A DNA stretch of 64,000 bases from Phosphuga atrata (Eukaryota > Arthropoda > Insecta > Coleoptera > Silphidae), in NCBI GenBank assembly GCA_944588485.1, contig OX155896.1, forward strand, positions 45,815,196 through 45,879,195, written 5' to 3'. This document shows positions 44,983-54,950 of the stretch, one piece after another; within the stretch, counting starts at the first letter, position 1, and each line of letters starts with the position of its first letter. The translations under genes and the position numbers were made by a program. The notes beneath the pieces are model-generated. The model saw nothing but the letters and a program-made list of their open reading frames with translations, ran no database searches and had not been told where the DNA came from.

Positions 44983-45332
44983 TTACACGTAACGGAATAA
45001 ATAACAGTCATAAAATAGTGATATTTGGGCTGTCGAAAATAATCCACATTTTTTCGTAACTTTCTCCGTAATCCACAGTTCCTCGTAATTATTTTAAACA
45101 CAGATTTTCAATAAACATTTGGGCTGGACTGGTCAACGGACTTATTGGCCCCAATGTGTTATCAAATCGATTGACTGCAATTGACTCCTCTTTTTGCAAA
45201 ATCAGTTGATAGAACTATTATAAGAAGTTCGTTTGAATGTAAGTCGACAAATGTGGCTTCTTCAAGATGGCGCACCGCCGCATTTTAATCGTTTTGTTCG
45301 CCAACATTTAGATAATGTGTTAGGAAAATAAG

Positions 45333-45756
45333 GGGTGCACAGGTAGTGCATCCGCACCGCATGACCACCGTCAAGGAAGAGATTGTCGCATAGCCTCTCC
45401 TACCCAATTCCGACTCTCATCTCCACGTGGTGAACCCTGTTAACCTGAGTAACCTCGCCAGAGATGCGGTAACCAATCCGTATGGAAGGCGAGGTCAGGG
45501 CAAACCAGAGCGGGAGAGATGGCCCTCCGACAAGGGGGTTTAGCTTGGGGCCAACAACCCCATCTTAGAAAAAAAAAACCGTTACGAAAACTCTAAGAAA
45601 AAAGACCGGACTGAATCTACGACGACGAATTGGCGACAAAACGGAAAAGCAATTAAGGTGACCGGATGGAAAGCTAAGGCCCGGAATAGAATGGAATGGA
45701 AAAAGATCCTAGCGGAGGCCAAAACCCATAATAGGTTGTGGAGCGAAAGCTGATGA
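45333..45756 (+). mobile_element. SINE-like retroposon, 424 bp, 15-bp target duplication
   Basis: TGTTAGGAAAATAAG occurs at 45318-45332 and 45757-45771. The insert begins GGGGTGCACAGGTAGTGCAT, is GC-richer than its surroundings and ends AGCTGATGA, like the tails of the RTE-type LINEs at 27770 and 49890. I see no coding frame, nor a convincing tRNA-type promoter. It could be a SINE or an internally deleted LINE. Confidence 0.75.
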
Positions 45757-46199
45757 TGTTAGGAAAATAAGTGGATTGCTCGAGGTGGTCCTATTCTATT
45801 TCTTCCTCGGTCACCCGACCTTAACACCCTTGATTTCTATTAATGGGGCAATATGAAGACCATGCTATACACCAACGAAATAATTGATTTAGATGATCTT
45901 CGTAACCGAGTTGAGACAGGTACGGTGACAATTCGATAGCAAGGCCAAGGCCTAGTAAGTTGTACCAATTCATGGATAAGTCGAGTGAGATTTTGCGTTC
46001 AACAACACGGCGTAAACATTGAACAACTAAAAAATTTTAAATAAATATTCTTAATCACCAATTAAAAAAAAACAACAAAAAACAGGAATTGACTCTTCTT
46101 TTTGCAAAATCAGTTGATAGAACTATTAGAAGAAGTTCCTTTGAATGTACGTCGACAAATGTGGCTTCTTCAGGATAAACACCCTGTAAAATACACCCC

Positions 46200-46720
46200 G
46201 TAAAAGTTGTGATTAAACACGGATTCAGAAAAACAAAAATAAACTTCTAAAATGATGATTTAGAAAATGATCTGCAACAAATTAAGAATAACAATGAAGA
46301 TGATTATCTTATGACAGATTTTGATTGATTGGTATCCAAACAGCAACTAAGAAAATCTGCTCGAAGACAAAACTTCAGGTGATCCTAAACTGAGCGCAAA
46401 TACCAAGGCAAAGATGACACAAAGAAGGCAGATGGAAAACGGAATTGATGAGAAAAGACAGCCGGAGGAACATACGTAAATAAATGTCCTTACGAACATG
46501 ATTGAAACTACAATTGCAAAGAACTCTAATATGAAAGTGCTAAGATCAAAACTTTCAATTGGGAGACCAAGAATGTGTAAGCTCAAGAACAAGTAACAAA
46601 TAGTAATATCAAACTTAGAACAAATACCCCAAATAGTAAAAATCAACGGATGCAGAGCCGACGACCCAGGACAGAGTATGGGCATGATGACAGTAACCAA
46701 GAATCACAAAAATATTGTGT
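46200..46720 (+). pseudogene. LINE fragment between endonuclease and RT
   Basis: SGDPKLSANTKAKMTQRRQM (about 46377-46436) matches the KLS-x-ETK-x-LM...RR linker of insect non-LTR polymerases. The rest is broken. Confidence 0.45.
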
Positions 46721-46819
46721 TTATCTAATGTGATGGGAATAATAGATTGTGAAAAATGTATTTATTTTCATATTTAGTACGAGAATGATAATATTTTTAA
46801 TAAAACAAAACTATAAAAT

Positions 46820-47650
46820 ACAGCAGTCCGCCATGATAAGTTGAACACTAATCAGAGTGAATTACGTCACGGGTTAGTAAACCTCGTACGAACTTCGACG
46901 ATCTCTGTACTTTTTAATTGTTGTTACCTGCGTTTATAAAGTATTTAGTGATTTCCATTGATCAGTTCCTTAGTTTTGTGTTCTCAAAACATGGAACAAG
47001 GTTTTACCAAGGGAAGTAGCTCTAATTTGCCTAGAGTTGATTTGTTGATATTGAGGACATTTTTGACATCAAACAAAGACTTGAATTGTACCATAAAAGA
47101 ACGCATTACACTATCTAACAAAAGAAAATCTTTTAAAAATATTTTGCTAGCATAAGTTGGAGCCATTGAAAAATCATTAGCGATCTCTCTAAATGAGTTA
47201 TTTATTCTATTTTTTTTAAATGCAAGTGTCTTCTTCAATTAAACCTATTAAGTAATAGCGGGTTTTAGGAATACCAATGTAAGAACGTGGATTCTTGATA
47301 ATTTTACGCAATGTATAGTCTAGAATTTTCGATGCCTCTTGTTTCTTTACATACGTCAAAATGATCTTCACATAAATAAATTGAAGAATTTACACTCATA
47401 GCAGTCGGATCTCGCCGTACAAGATTAAACCACTTATGTCGCATTGTTTTGTTGCGAGAAACGGAAACAAATAACTTGTTTTGGAGTTTTTATTGACGTA
47501 TTAACGCACTGAGGGACCGCACACCACTAGTATTAGAATTCACATTTAACACGCTGATTTCTTTCTTTGACTCACTAATGTTTTCGGTCTACTTACTAAC
47601 ACCTGACGTCACAAGCAGACGCCATGTCACCAGCGATCGTTTTTAGCTCA
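46820..47650 (-). pseudogene. THAP-DDE transposase remnant
   Basis: Read leftward: MRHKWFNLVRRDPTAMSVNS then SIYLCEDHFDVCK (about 47440-47350) has the C-x2-H and W spacing of a THAP zinc finger. Next, FREIANDFSMAPTYASKIFL (about 47195-47135) fits the helix-turn-helix before a DDE_4-type catalytic domain. The catalytic part is missing. Termini were not identified. Confidence 0.5.
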
Positions 47651-47739
47651 TTTTAAACTTTGAATTTCAATTGCTTTTTTTTCTAATAAAACTTTGTTTG
47701 ATGCAGAAATAATATATATTTTTGGAAATAGTAGGTACT

Positions 47740-49870
47740 TCATGCCCATTATGCGTGGAGTTAGAGGACGTGCCGGACATTTCTCTAGATGAAACAAGAT
47801 CTGCCCTGAAGAGGATGAAAAGTGGTAAATTTCCGGGAGAAGATCATATCACAACACAGATGATAAAGCTGGAGGGTAATATATTATAGAAAATTCAATA
47901 CAAATTTTGCTAAATATATGTATGCGGGACATAGTAATTCGCATAGAATGGTGCAAGGCGAAGTCATACTTTTGTTTAAAAAAGGTGATAAAACAAACAT
48001 AGAAAATTATCGCTGAAAATTATCATCTGTAACCGTCTTACAACGAAAAAATTAGACTTCTACCAGGCATTAGAACAGACATGATAGAACAGATGCAGCA
48101 CCATAGACCATCTGAAAACACTCTAATAGAGAAAATTACAGAATACAATGTCTCCATGCACCTAGCGTTTATTGATCTCCATAAAGGCTTTGACTCGGTG
48201 GTGATGTGGTCAATCCTAAAGTCATTACAGAATGCAAGAATAGACTCTAGATATGTGGCCTTCATAAAAAATATCTACATTATAATTAATACATTATAAT
48301 TATATACTTGTTAATCCGACACGTTCAGTAATCCGGCGCTCTGGGGAAACTCTGCCCCTCCCCGCATATAAACCTCAAATGTCAAAAACAACACCATCCA
48401 GTGTTCTTTGAAAAAGGTCTGGCCAACACACCCACAACTTGATTGACGATTCTGACTAAGCTAACTCCACTCTACAATTGTCTTACTATTTGTTCTAAGT
48501 TTCTAGATATTTTTTTGTATGTACACGTTTATCTATATAGATACATATTTTTTATCACTCATGCACAATAGTACTATCTTGGTGCACGTTTTTTAGTGCG
48601 GTAAATTGTCAATATTAGTTGTACTTTACATAACTTGAAAAAGCACGCAAATATTCAATATCGCTAGGTTACATGAAAATAAACAAATAAATAGAAATAA
48701 AGTGAATACAATTAAGACCTCAGTATTAAAAAAGTGACTTGGTGTATTTTTTTTTTCATCACAAAATAAAGAAAACGTTTTAAAGTGAGTGTAAATTATA
48801 TGGTGATACCGGAGATTGAGGAGAGTTCTTATGACGAATCCACACCACCGAAGAAAGTTGAAAAAGCAAATTCTTCATTTTTGATTCAACTTTTTTTGGA
48901 TGGCACCTGGATCCCAAACTTGTATGAGTGATAAAAAATATTGTTTGTAGCACGGGCAAAATTGTCTATTTCACTCGCGAGCGATAGCGCGCCCTCACTT
49001 TCGTTCGTGCGCACATTTTCAGTCTCGAGTAATATTGACAACCTTTCGCCCTAGTTTCAAAAATTACTATTATTTCTGAAATACAATTGTACATAAAATA
49101 TGTAAAATTGTTATTGTTTTGTTTTAATCCCGATAATCCGGAATTGTTTGATAATCCGGTTGTCTGGTCCCATATGTGTCGGATTATCAAGATTATACTG
49201 TATACAAATGCGACGACGCTTCATGTTAAAATCGATGGACTAAATACCAACAAAATAAATATATTCGATCTCCCCGAAATTATTTACATTGAGTTTAGAA
49301 GACGTCTTGTGATCAACTTGGGAAAGAAAAACCAAACAGCTGAAGTGATCAGGCGGATTTATCTAACATGGGCTGCGTTTGTCAAACTAAAGTACATGCT
49401 TGGGAAACAAAGATATAGCGAAAACATAAAAAGGAAAGTCTTACCTAACCTAACATAAAAAGTAAAGGAACAACTCCGGCATATTCCCAGTAGTTACATA
49501 CGGTTTAGAAACTATGAGCTTGAGAAAGAAGAGTTTCGATCGACTAAGGATAACGGAAAGGGCCATGGAGCGATCAATGATGGGAAACTCATTAAGAGAT
49601 AGAGTCAGGAATGAGATGATCAGAGGAAGGTCGGGAGTATCCGACGTTATTGACAGCATAGCACGGTTAAAATGGCGTTGGGTCGGATATGTCGCAAGAC
49701 TAAGCAACGACAGGTGGACTGCCAGAATTAACCAGTGGCGACCTAGAGAAAAGACAAGCAGTACGGGTCTGTCACAAATAAGGTCGTTGGACGACATTAA
49801 ATCGATCGCTGGTAAAGACTGGCATCGCAAAGCCCAAAATCGCCAGATGTGAAAGACATACGAAGATAAG
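47740..49870 (+). pseudogene. RTE-like LINE, split by a pogo-like MITE
   Basis: DISLDETRSALKRMKSGKFP then GEDHIT (about 47775-47850), FIDLHKGFDSVVMWSILKSL (about 48169-48230, RT core), ATTLHVKIDG (49207 onward) and the C-terminus LKWRWVGYVARLSNDRW (about 49665-49720). The MITE at 48278-49200 sits between VAFIKNIY and TNATTLH; removing it closes the frame. Several other frameshifts exist. Confidence 0.75.
48278..49200. mobile_element. Pogo/Tigger-like MITE, 923 bp (second copy)
   Basis: The right end is the exact TIR of the 28516 element (inverted CAGTATAATCTTGATAATCC). The left end is blurred by a duplicated TATAATTA. TA flanks both ends (48276-48277 and 49201-49202). It contains the same CGTTCAGTAATCCGGCGCT subterminal block. 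Confidence 0.75.
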
Positions 49871-50035
49871 CCTCTTCGTCTAAGAGTGGACGATGGAAAG
49901 CTGATGAGCTGATTTTGATTCAGACATTATACTTAACATCAAAATTGATTATATGATGAGTTTTTACTTGGGATTAGATTTAAAATCGATGTTGTACATC
50001 AGCCAATATTTTATTCGTCTTTGTGCTTTCGTTTT

Positions 50036-50562
50036 TAGGGTTCCGTACCGAAAACGGAACCCTTATAGGATCACTTTGTTGTCCGTCCGTCCATCTGTCT
50101 GTCTGTCAAGACCATTTTTCTCAGGAACGCGTAGAGGTAAAAAGTTGAAATTTGTATCAAATACTCGGGTCTGCGGTCTCGTGGGATCTCGCGGGGTCTG
50201 CGGGATCTTTCAGCTGTGAAAAAATCAAACTTCTTAAGTCAACGCGATCAAAAGATATGCCCGTTATTTTTGCGATGGGTACTTCCCGTTGACCTAGAAT
50301 CATGAAATTTGGCAAGAAGCGGTGTCTTACAGCACATGTAAAGGGAAAAATCTGAAAATCGTAAATATGTAGTTTAATTACAAGAAAAATGCGAATTTAC
50401 TATTAGAAACTTATGAAAATACACTAATGTGTTGCGTGGTATTGTCAGGCACCAGAAGCATATGGGTTGCATACAGTTAGGTCCTCCTAAAGATACCTTA
50501 CTTACAAGTTTGTACGGAACCCTCGGTGCGCGAGTCACAACTCGCGCTTGGCCGGTTTTTTA
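50036..50562 (+). mobile_element. GGGTTCCGTACC-type element, full copy
   Basis: It begins AGGGTTCCGTACCGAAAACG then GAACCC (a hairpin), continues with TCCGTCCGTCCATCTGTCTG and ends GCGAGTCACAACTCGCGCTT then GGCCGG and a T run. From memory this is a very widespread arthropod repeat. No coding. Its class (MITE, Helitron-like or other) is unresolved. Confidence 0.75.
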
Positions 50563-51639
50563 GCTTTAGCACCATTCACCAGTATAAATAAATTAATGTT
50601 TATATAAATATTATATAATTTAAAAACGATATCAAGAAATGTGTAATGTTTGTATTCAAATCTCCTAAAACAAATGTTGCAGACGGTAAGATAAGAATGA
50701 CAACACATTATAGTTTGTAACTCAAATAAGACAAGACAAGAATGACAATCAATTATAATTTGTAACTAAAATTTAACTTTAGTTAGATAACCAGATATCT
50801 GAATGATAATAACTAATATATACGACTTTTCTGTAACATACTGCAACTTAATAATAAATCAATAAATTTCATAACAAATTATATTTTATTATCTCTGCAA
50901 TAATTAATGAGATATTTATTTATAATATATTTGGTCCTGCTCTACACGCGCTCTTATCTGTTTACTTAATTCAGCCCCAGGAATTATATCAACAATCCAA
51001 ATACCTTTAATATAAATTTAGAATTGTCCGGTGTGCTACCATAATACACATATATTATATAGCAAATTAAGGTTTCAAGAAGAAATTATGAATGCGGAAT
51101 TTGTGGAACAAGTTATTATAGAAAGGAGTTAAATCGAATGTGTGAATTTTCATGTTTGTTCATTTTTAGATTCACATTCTTATGCACTTGCAACACATTA
51201 AACACACGCAAAAATGTTCGAGAGTTGAGCGTGGAAATTACAAGTGGCTGTCTGAGAGGCGACCGACTATTTCTTGGATGTCCAACAGAGATGAGTATTT
51301 AATTAGGAAAGAACTTAAGAAAGTAAGTTAAATGTAGTATCGAACCAAAATTTTCTTACAAATTGGTTCTTCAAATGACTATTTGATAGATCACAAACAA
51401 AATGTGCTTGTGAAAGGACGTTTTTGTTTTTAATAATCTGTCGAATTTTCGAGTTTGTAATTTCAAGTTTGTGATAATCTGAAAAATTTTGGCGTAGAGA
51501 TTTGTAAAAAAATTGGTTTGTTGTAACATTTTTTTTGGTTTTAGTTACCATTTTTACATCTTGCTTACGGTCCAAGTTAATATTAATCTTCATATTACGC
51601 ACAAGATAATCAATATTTGGTAAACATAGCTGACTTGAA

Positions 51640-51690
51640 TTAATAAGACTGATAGAAATCTACGCGAGCGAAGCCGCGGGCTATAGCTAG
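51640..51690 (+). mobile_element. Helitron-like 3' terminus
   Basis: CTACGCGAGCGAAGCCGCGG followed by GCTATAGCTAG|T. GC-rich palindromic sequence a few bases before CTAG, followed by T, is the form of insect Helitron 3' ends. The 5' end was not found. Region 50563-51639 has AT-rich sequence and one weak minus-strand frame (51315-51602) that I do not recognise. Confidence 0.5.
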
Positions 51691-51714
51691 TTTTATATAT
51701 TGTCAATAATATTC

Positions 51715-52300
51715 GTAGTTTAACGACTTTCGGTATAATCTGTTTGGTTTTGTCCACTCTTTTGCTTGGTTTTCTTTGTCTTATATGTCTGCCTTGTCTT
51801 CCATACTTGTTTGCCTGGATTTGTTTGTCTCATCTGTCTGCCTAGTCTTGACTACTCGTTTGCTTCGTCTTGACTCCTCTTTTGCCTGCTTGTGTTTGCC
51901 AAATCTGTCTGCCTAGCCTTGAGTACTCGTTTGCCTGGTTCTGTTTGTCTAGTCTTGACTACTCGTTTGCATTGTTTTGTTTGTCTTAACTGTCTGCTTA
52001 CTCTTAACTCCTCGTTTGCCTGGTTTTGTTTCTCTAATCTGTCTCCTAGTCTTGAGTACTCGTTTGCCTGATTCTGTTTGTCTCATCTGTCTGTCTTGTC
52101 TTGACTACTCGTTTTCCTAATTTCCCAGTCTTGATTGACCGTCAGCTCTTGTATACCTGTCTGATTGCCCCTCTCTGGTTGTATCTGCCTGCTTGCTTCT
52201 TGTATATCTGCTGACTGGTCTAGTCTATTTGTCTGGTCTTGTTTGTTTGTCTGGTCTTGTTTATTTGTCTCGTCTTGCCTATTTGTCTCCATTGAATATT
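51715..52300 (+). repeat. Degenerate repeat of TGTCTAGTCTTGACTACTCG type
   Basis: Copies of about 55-65 bp with TTTGTCT, TCTGTCTGCC, TAGTCTTGACTACTCG and GTTTGCCTGG are spread over 580 bp. They pass at 52215-52290 into shorter units with TTGTCTGGTCTTG. The words resemble the reverse complement of the 14-bp satellite unit. Confidence 0.65.
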
Positions 52301-52314
52301 CTTCTTCTTTTAGC

Positions 52315-53695
52315 CTATTTTCGTCCACTCCTAAATATAGGCCTCTTCCAAATTTTTCCATATCGATCTTTCCTTGCCTGAGCCTTGCTAACACTCCTCT
52401 TCGATCCTCGCGGCCTCCATTGTAATAGGATTTTAGTCCACTTGATGTTATCTCTCGCTATGTGACCCGCCCATTGCCACTTAAGACGCACCACTCGCTC
52501 CATCACATCCACGACCGCTGTTCTCCTGATTTATTCATTTCGAATTTTGTCCCTGAGGCCGATTCCTAGCATCGCTCGCTGGCAGACTCTAAGTCGATTT
52601 GCGCTCTAGGTACATCGTTAGAGTTACAGTCTCAAGCCCATACGTTGTGACCGTCAAGATGCATGATTCATAAACCTTCTCCATGAGGTTTATAGAGATG
52701 CGTGGTTCCCGGAGAATGTAGCTGAGCCTACCAAATGCCGCCCAGTTCAAGCCGTTACGTCTTTCGGTGATTTCGGCTGTCTGATGTTTCCCAACTTGTG
52801 TCCCAGATATACATAGGCATCGACTTTCTGGTGGTCACAGTGGTGTAGTGTATATATGAGATCCCGCGGTCTACCCGGCCAAACCGTGAAATTTTATTCA
52901 CGGAACTATGCTGTGGCCACCTCTCGTGAAAAGCAAGGGCAAACTACCACGAGTAATTCTGCCTAGTAAACCTCTCAACTAGTGCCGTTCGGAACCGGCA
53001 ATAAACTGCTAGGTCCCGTATATTAGTGGATGATGCGTTCCACAAGTATGCGCAAGAGGTTGCCTAAGCTCTCAGAGAGTACGGCACCTTAAGAAGAAGA
53101 AGATCGACTTTCTCAAGAGTATGATTACTGATGGTGACCATTATATTGCTCGGACTCGGATGATTTTAGTTTTCTGAAGATTCATTTTCAGCCCTTGGGA
53201 GACTTCTTCGAGTACATGTAGCATTATCCCTAGTTCATCTAGGTTGCTGCTGGTAAGTACAATATCGTCGGCAAAGCGTAGGTGATTAAGACGGCTTCCA
53301 TCTATGTCGACTCCCTTTCACTCCCAAGAAAGATTTTTAAATACTTTCTCCAACGCTGGCGTAAAAAGTTTGGGTGAGATAGTATCGCCTTGTCGCACAG
53401 GTATTTCTCTCGTAACCTAATCCTCTTCCAGCTTGACATGCCAGGTAGCATGTTCGTAGATGTATTGAATCAAGCTTGAGTATATAGAGTCTATACGAGA
53501 ACTATCTATTGCCCGAAGCACTGCCCAGGTTTCAATCGAGTAAAAGGCTTTCTGGTAGTCCACAAATGCCATTTGGCAAGGAATGTTGTATTCCGTGCAT
53601 CTCTCGATTAATGTGCGCACCGTTTGGATATGGTCAATCGTGCTGAATATCTTCCTGAAGCCAGCTTGTTCTTCTTCTTCTTCAAGTGCCATCCC
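52315..53695 (-). pseudogene. RTE-like LINE, RT domain to C-terminus
   Basis: Blocks from high to low coordinates: CQMAFVDYQKAFYSIETWAV (about 53585-53525), GDTISPKLFTPALEKV near 53370, LRFADDIVLTSSNLDEL near 53265 (catalytic FADD), and VVRLKWQWAGHIARDNIKW near 52490-52435. Frameshifts occur and a SINE-like insert lies at 52830-53102. Confidence 0.78.
52830..53102 (+). mobile_element. SINE-like retroposon, 273 bp, 11-bp target duplication
   Basis: ATCGACTTTCT occurs at 52819-52829 and 53103-53113. The head GGTGGTCACAGTGGTGTAGT contains a box-A-like TGGTGTAGTG. The 3' end reads CACCTTAAGAAGAAGAAG, a short A-rich microsatellite tail. Box B is not convincing. No coding. Confidence 0.75.
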
Positions 53696-53978
53696 CTCTT
53701 AGAAGGTTGGCTATCATCATAGCTATTCTCATTTTTGATGTTCCAGCTCTAAACAACTCAACGGAACTACAGTTGAACCATTTTCTTACGTTATTTAACC
53801 AGGAAATGCGTCTTCTACCTCTGCTTCTTTTTCCCTGTATCTTTTCTTGCATAATATTTTGCAACAATACATATTTCTCGCCCCTCATCACGTGACCCAG
53901 ACACTGTAGCTTCATAATTTTAATTGTGTTCAATAACTCCTTTTCTTTTCTCATTCTTTCCAGTCCCTCTTCATTTGT

Positions 53979-54056
53979 TACCATGTATACCCAACTTATT
54001 CTCAAGATCCTTCTATGTATAGAAGGAATTTGAGAATAAGTTGGGTATACATGGTA
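53979..54056. repeat. 38-nt-arm hairpin
   Basis: TACCATGTATACCCAACTTA pairs with TAAGTTGGGTATACATGGTA. Nearly perfect. Confidence 0.88.
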
Positions 54057-54266
54057 TATACGGTCATACATGGTCATATATGAACACATCTCAAATGTTT
54101 CTAGTCGATCACATATCTTTCTTTAACGTCCAAGATTCCTTCCCATGTAGCAACACCGAGAAAACGTAGCAACTCAATATTCTGACTTTAAGTTGTAAGT
54201 TAAGATCTCTATTGCATAGCACATTTCTCATTCTGTTAAATATGGTTCTGGCTTGTCCATTATTAG

Positions 54267-54342
54267 CCTGTTCTATGGGCTAGTAAAAGTCGAATTGCTG
54301 GGTAACGCGATTGGTACGACTTTTACCAGCGCATTGAACAGG
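54267..54342. repeat. 26-nt-arm hairpin
   Basis: CCTGTTCTATGGGCTAGTAA pairs, with a few mismatches, with TTACCAGCGCATTGAACAGG. The loop is about 24 bases. Confidence 0.8.
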
Positions 54343-54559
54343 TTGGCTTCAGGAGGAGATTCTATTGAATCTATAGTCAAATATGTAATCACTTATTGTT
54401 AGAAAAAGTGAATTAAAAATGATTCCTTCAGTTTTTACAACTTAATTAGACCAAAGAAATTATCTTAGTCTCATTTAGAAGAACAATTAATTAAGTTAAT
54501 TACAATATTTTATTAGACTGAAATAATCTATTTTCTGAATTCTCGTGCTTGTGTTTCAG

Positions 54560-54874
54560 TTGAAGGAAGAGGAGAAGATAAAAGTGATAAATCAGTTATT
54601 GAAATGGATCGAGGAACATCCAGAGATTTCCAGTGGAAAACTTCCCGAGCTGTGTGTGCGTCTGTTGAACAATGCCGTGCAAAACGAAATTATTAAGAAC
54701 GTAACGATTTCTAGGATAGCTAGTTTTCGGAATAGTTTTAGAAGAGCTTCGATTTTATCCAATAAAATCGTTCCTGTTAATTTAGAGCTTAATGCGCTGC
54801 CCGAGCCGGAAGAAAAACGGAACAAATCTGTTAAGTTTAATGATATACCGACAATTTATAGCATATCAGAATAA
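54560..54874 (+). CDS. Terminal exon of an unidentified gene
   Basis: After a good acceptor (CTTGTGTTTCAG at 54548-54559) a frame of 104 codons runs LKEEEKIKVINQLLKWIEEH through ELCVRLLNNAVQNEIIKNVT to a stop at 54872-54874. Balanced codon use and amphipathic helices suggest a real exon, and I see no relation to a transposon. Near the end NKSVKFND fits the RVxF docking motif for protein phosphatase 1, which is common by chance. Earlier exons must lie upstream, probably beyond the repeats, and I could not find them. No AATAAA lies within the next 100 bases. Confidence 0.55.
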   Translation: MKEEEKIKVINQLLKWIEEHPEISSGKLPELCVRLLNNAVQNEIIKNVTISRIASFRNSFRRASILSNKIVPVNLELNALPEPEEKRNKSVKFNDIPTIYSISE

Positions 54875-54950
54875 TGGCAACATTTAGTTTTATAAGATTA
54901 TAATATAAGCCTTTTTGTTAAGAGTTAGTTTAGTTTTAGTCAGATAAAAG

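Larger units (their letters stand above)
44470..46010 (+). pseudogene. Tc1/mariner-like transposase, interrupted twice
   Basis: The plus strand reads VQKVKALQPEDHPLRL (about 44665-44715) and, after the MITE at 44783-44982, TRNGINNSHK, ENPH-type sequence and FSINIWAGLVNGLIGPNVL (near 45107-45165). It then reads MWLLQDGAPPHF-like residues near 45255 and YLWGNMKTMLYTNEI near 45841-45885. An insertion at 45333-45756 breaks the last part. About 46086-46180 repeats part of the gene (CTTTTTGCAAAATCAGTTGA). The gene is dead. Confidence 0.72.
53682..54345 (-). pseudogene. LINE C-terminal fragment with foldback sequence
   Basis: The frame reads NTIKIMKLQCLGHVMRGEKY and GKRSRGRRRISWLNNVRKWF, typical of LINE C-termini, of a different family from the neighbouring copy. 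Two long hairpins (53979-54056 and 54267-54342) lie in its 5' direction. Confidence 0.7.

Noticed and set aside
44758..45000. An 80-codon frame
   Set aside because: It reads through a palindromic MITE and exists on both strands.
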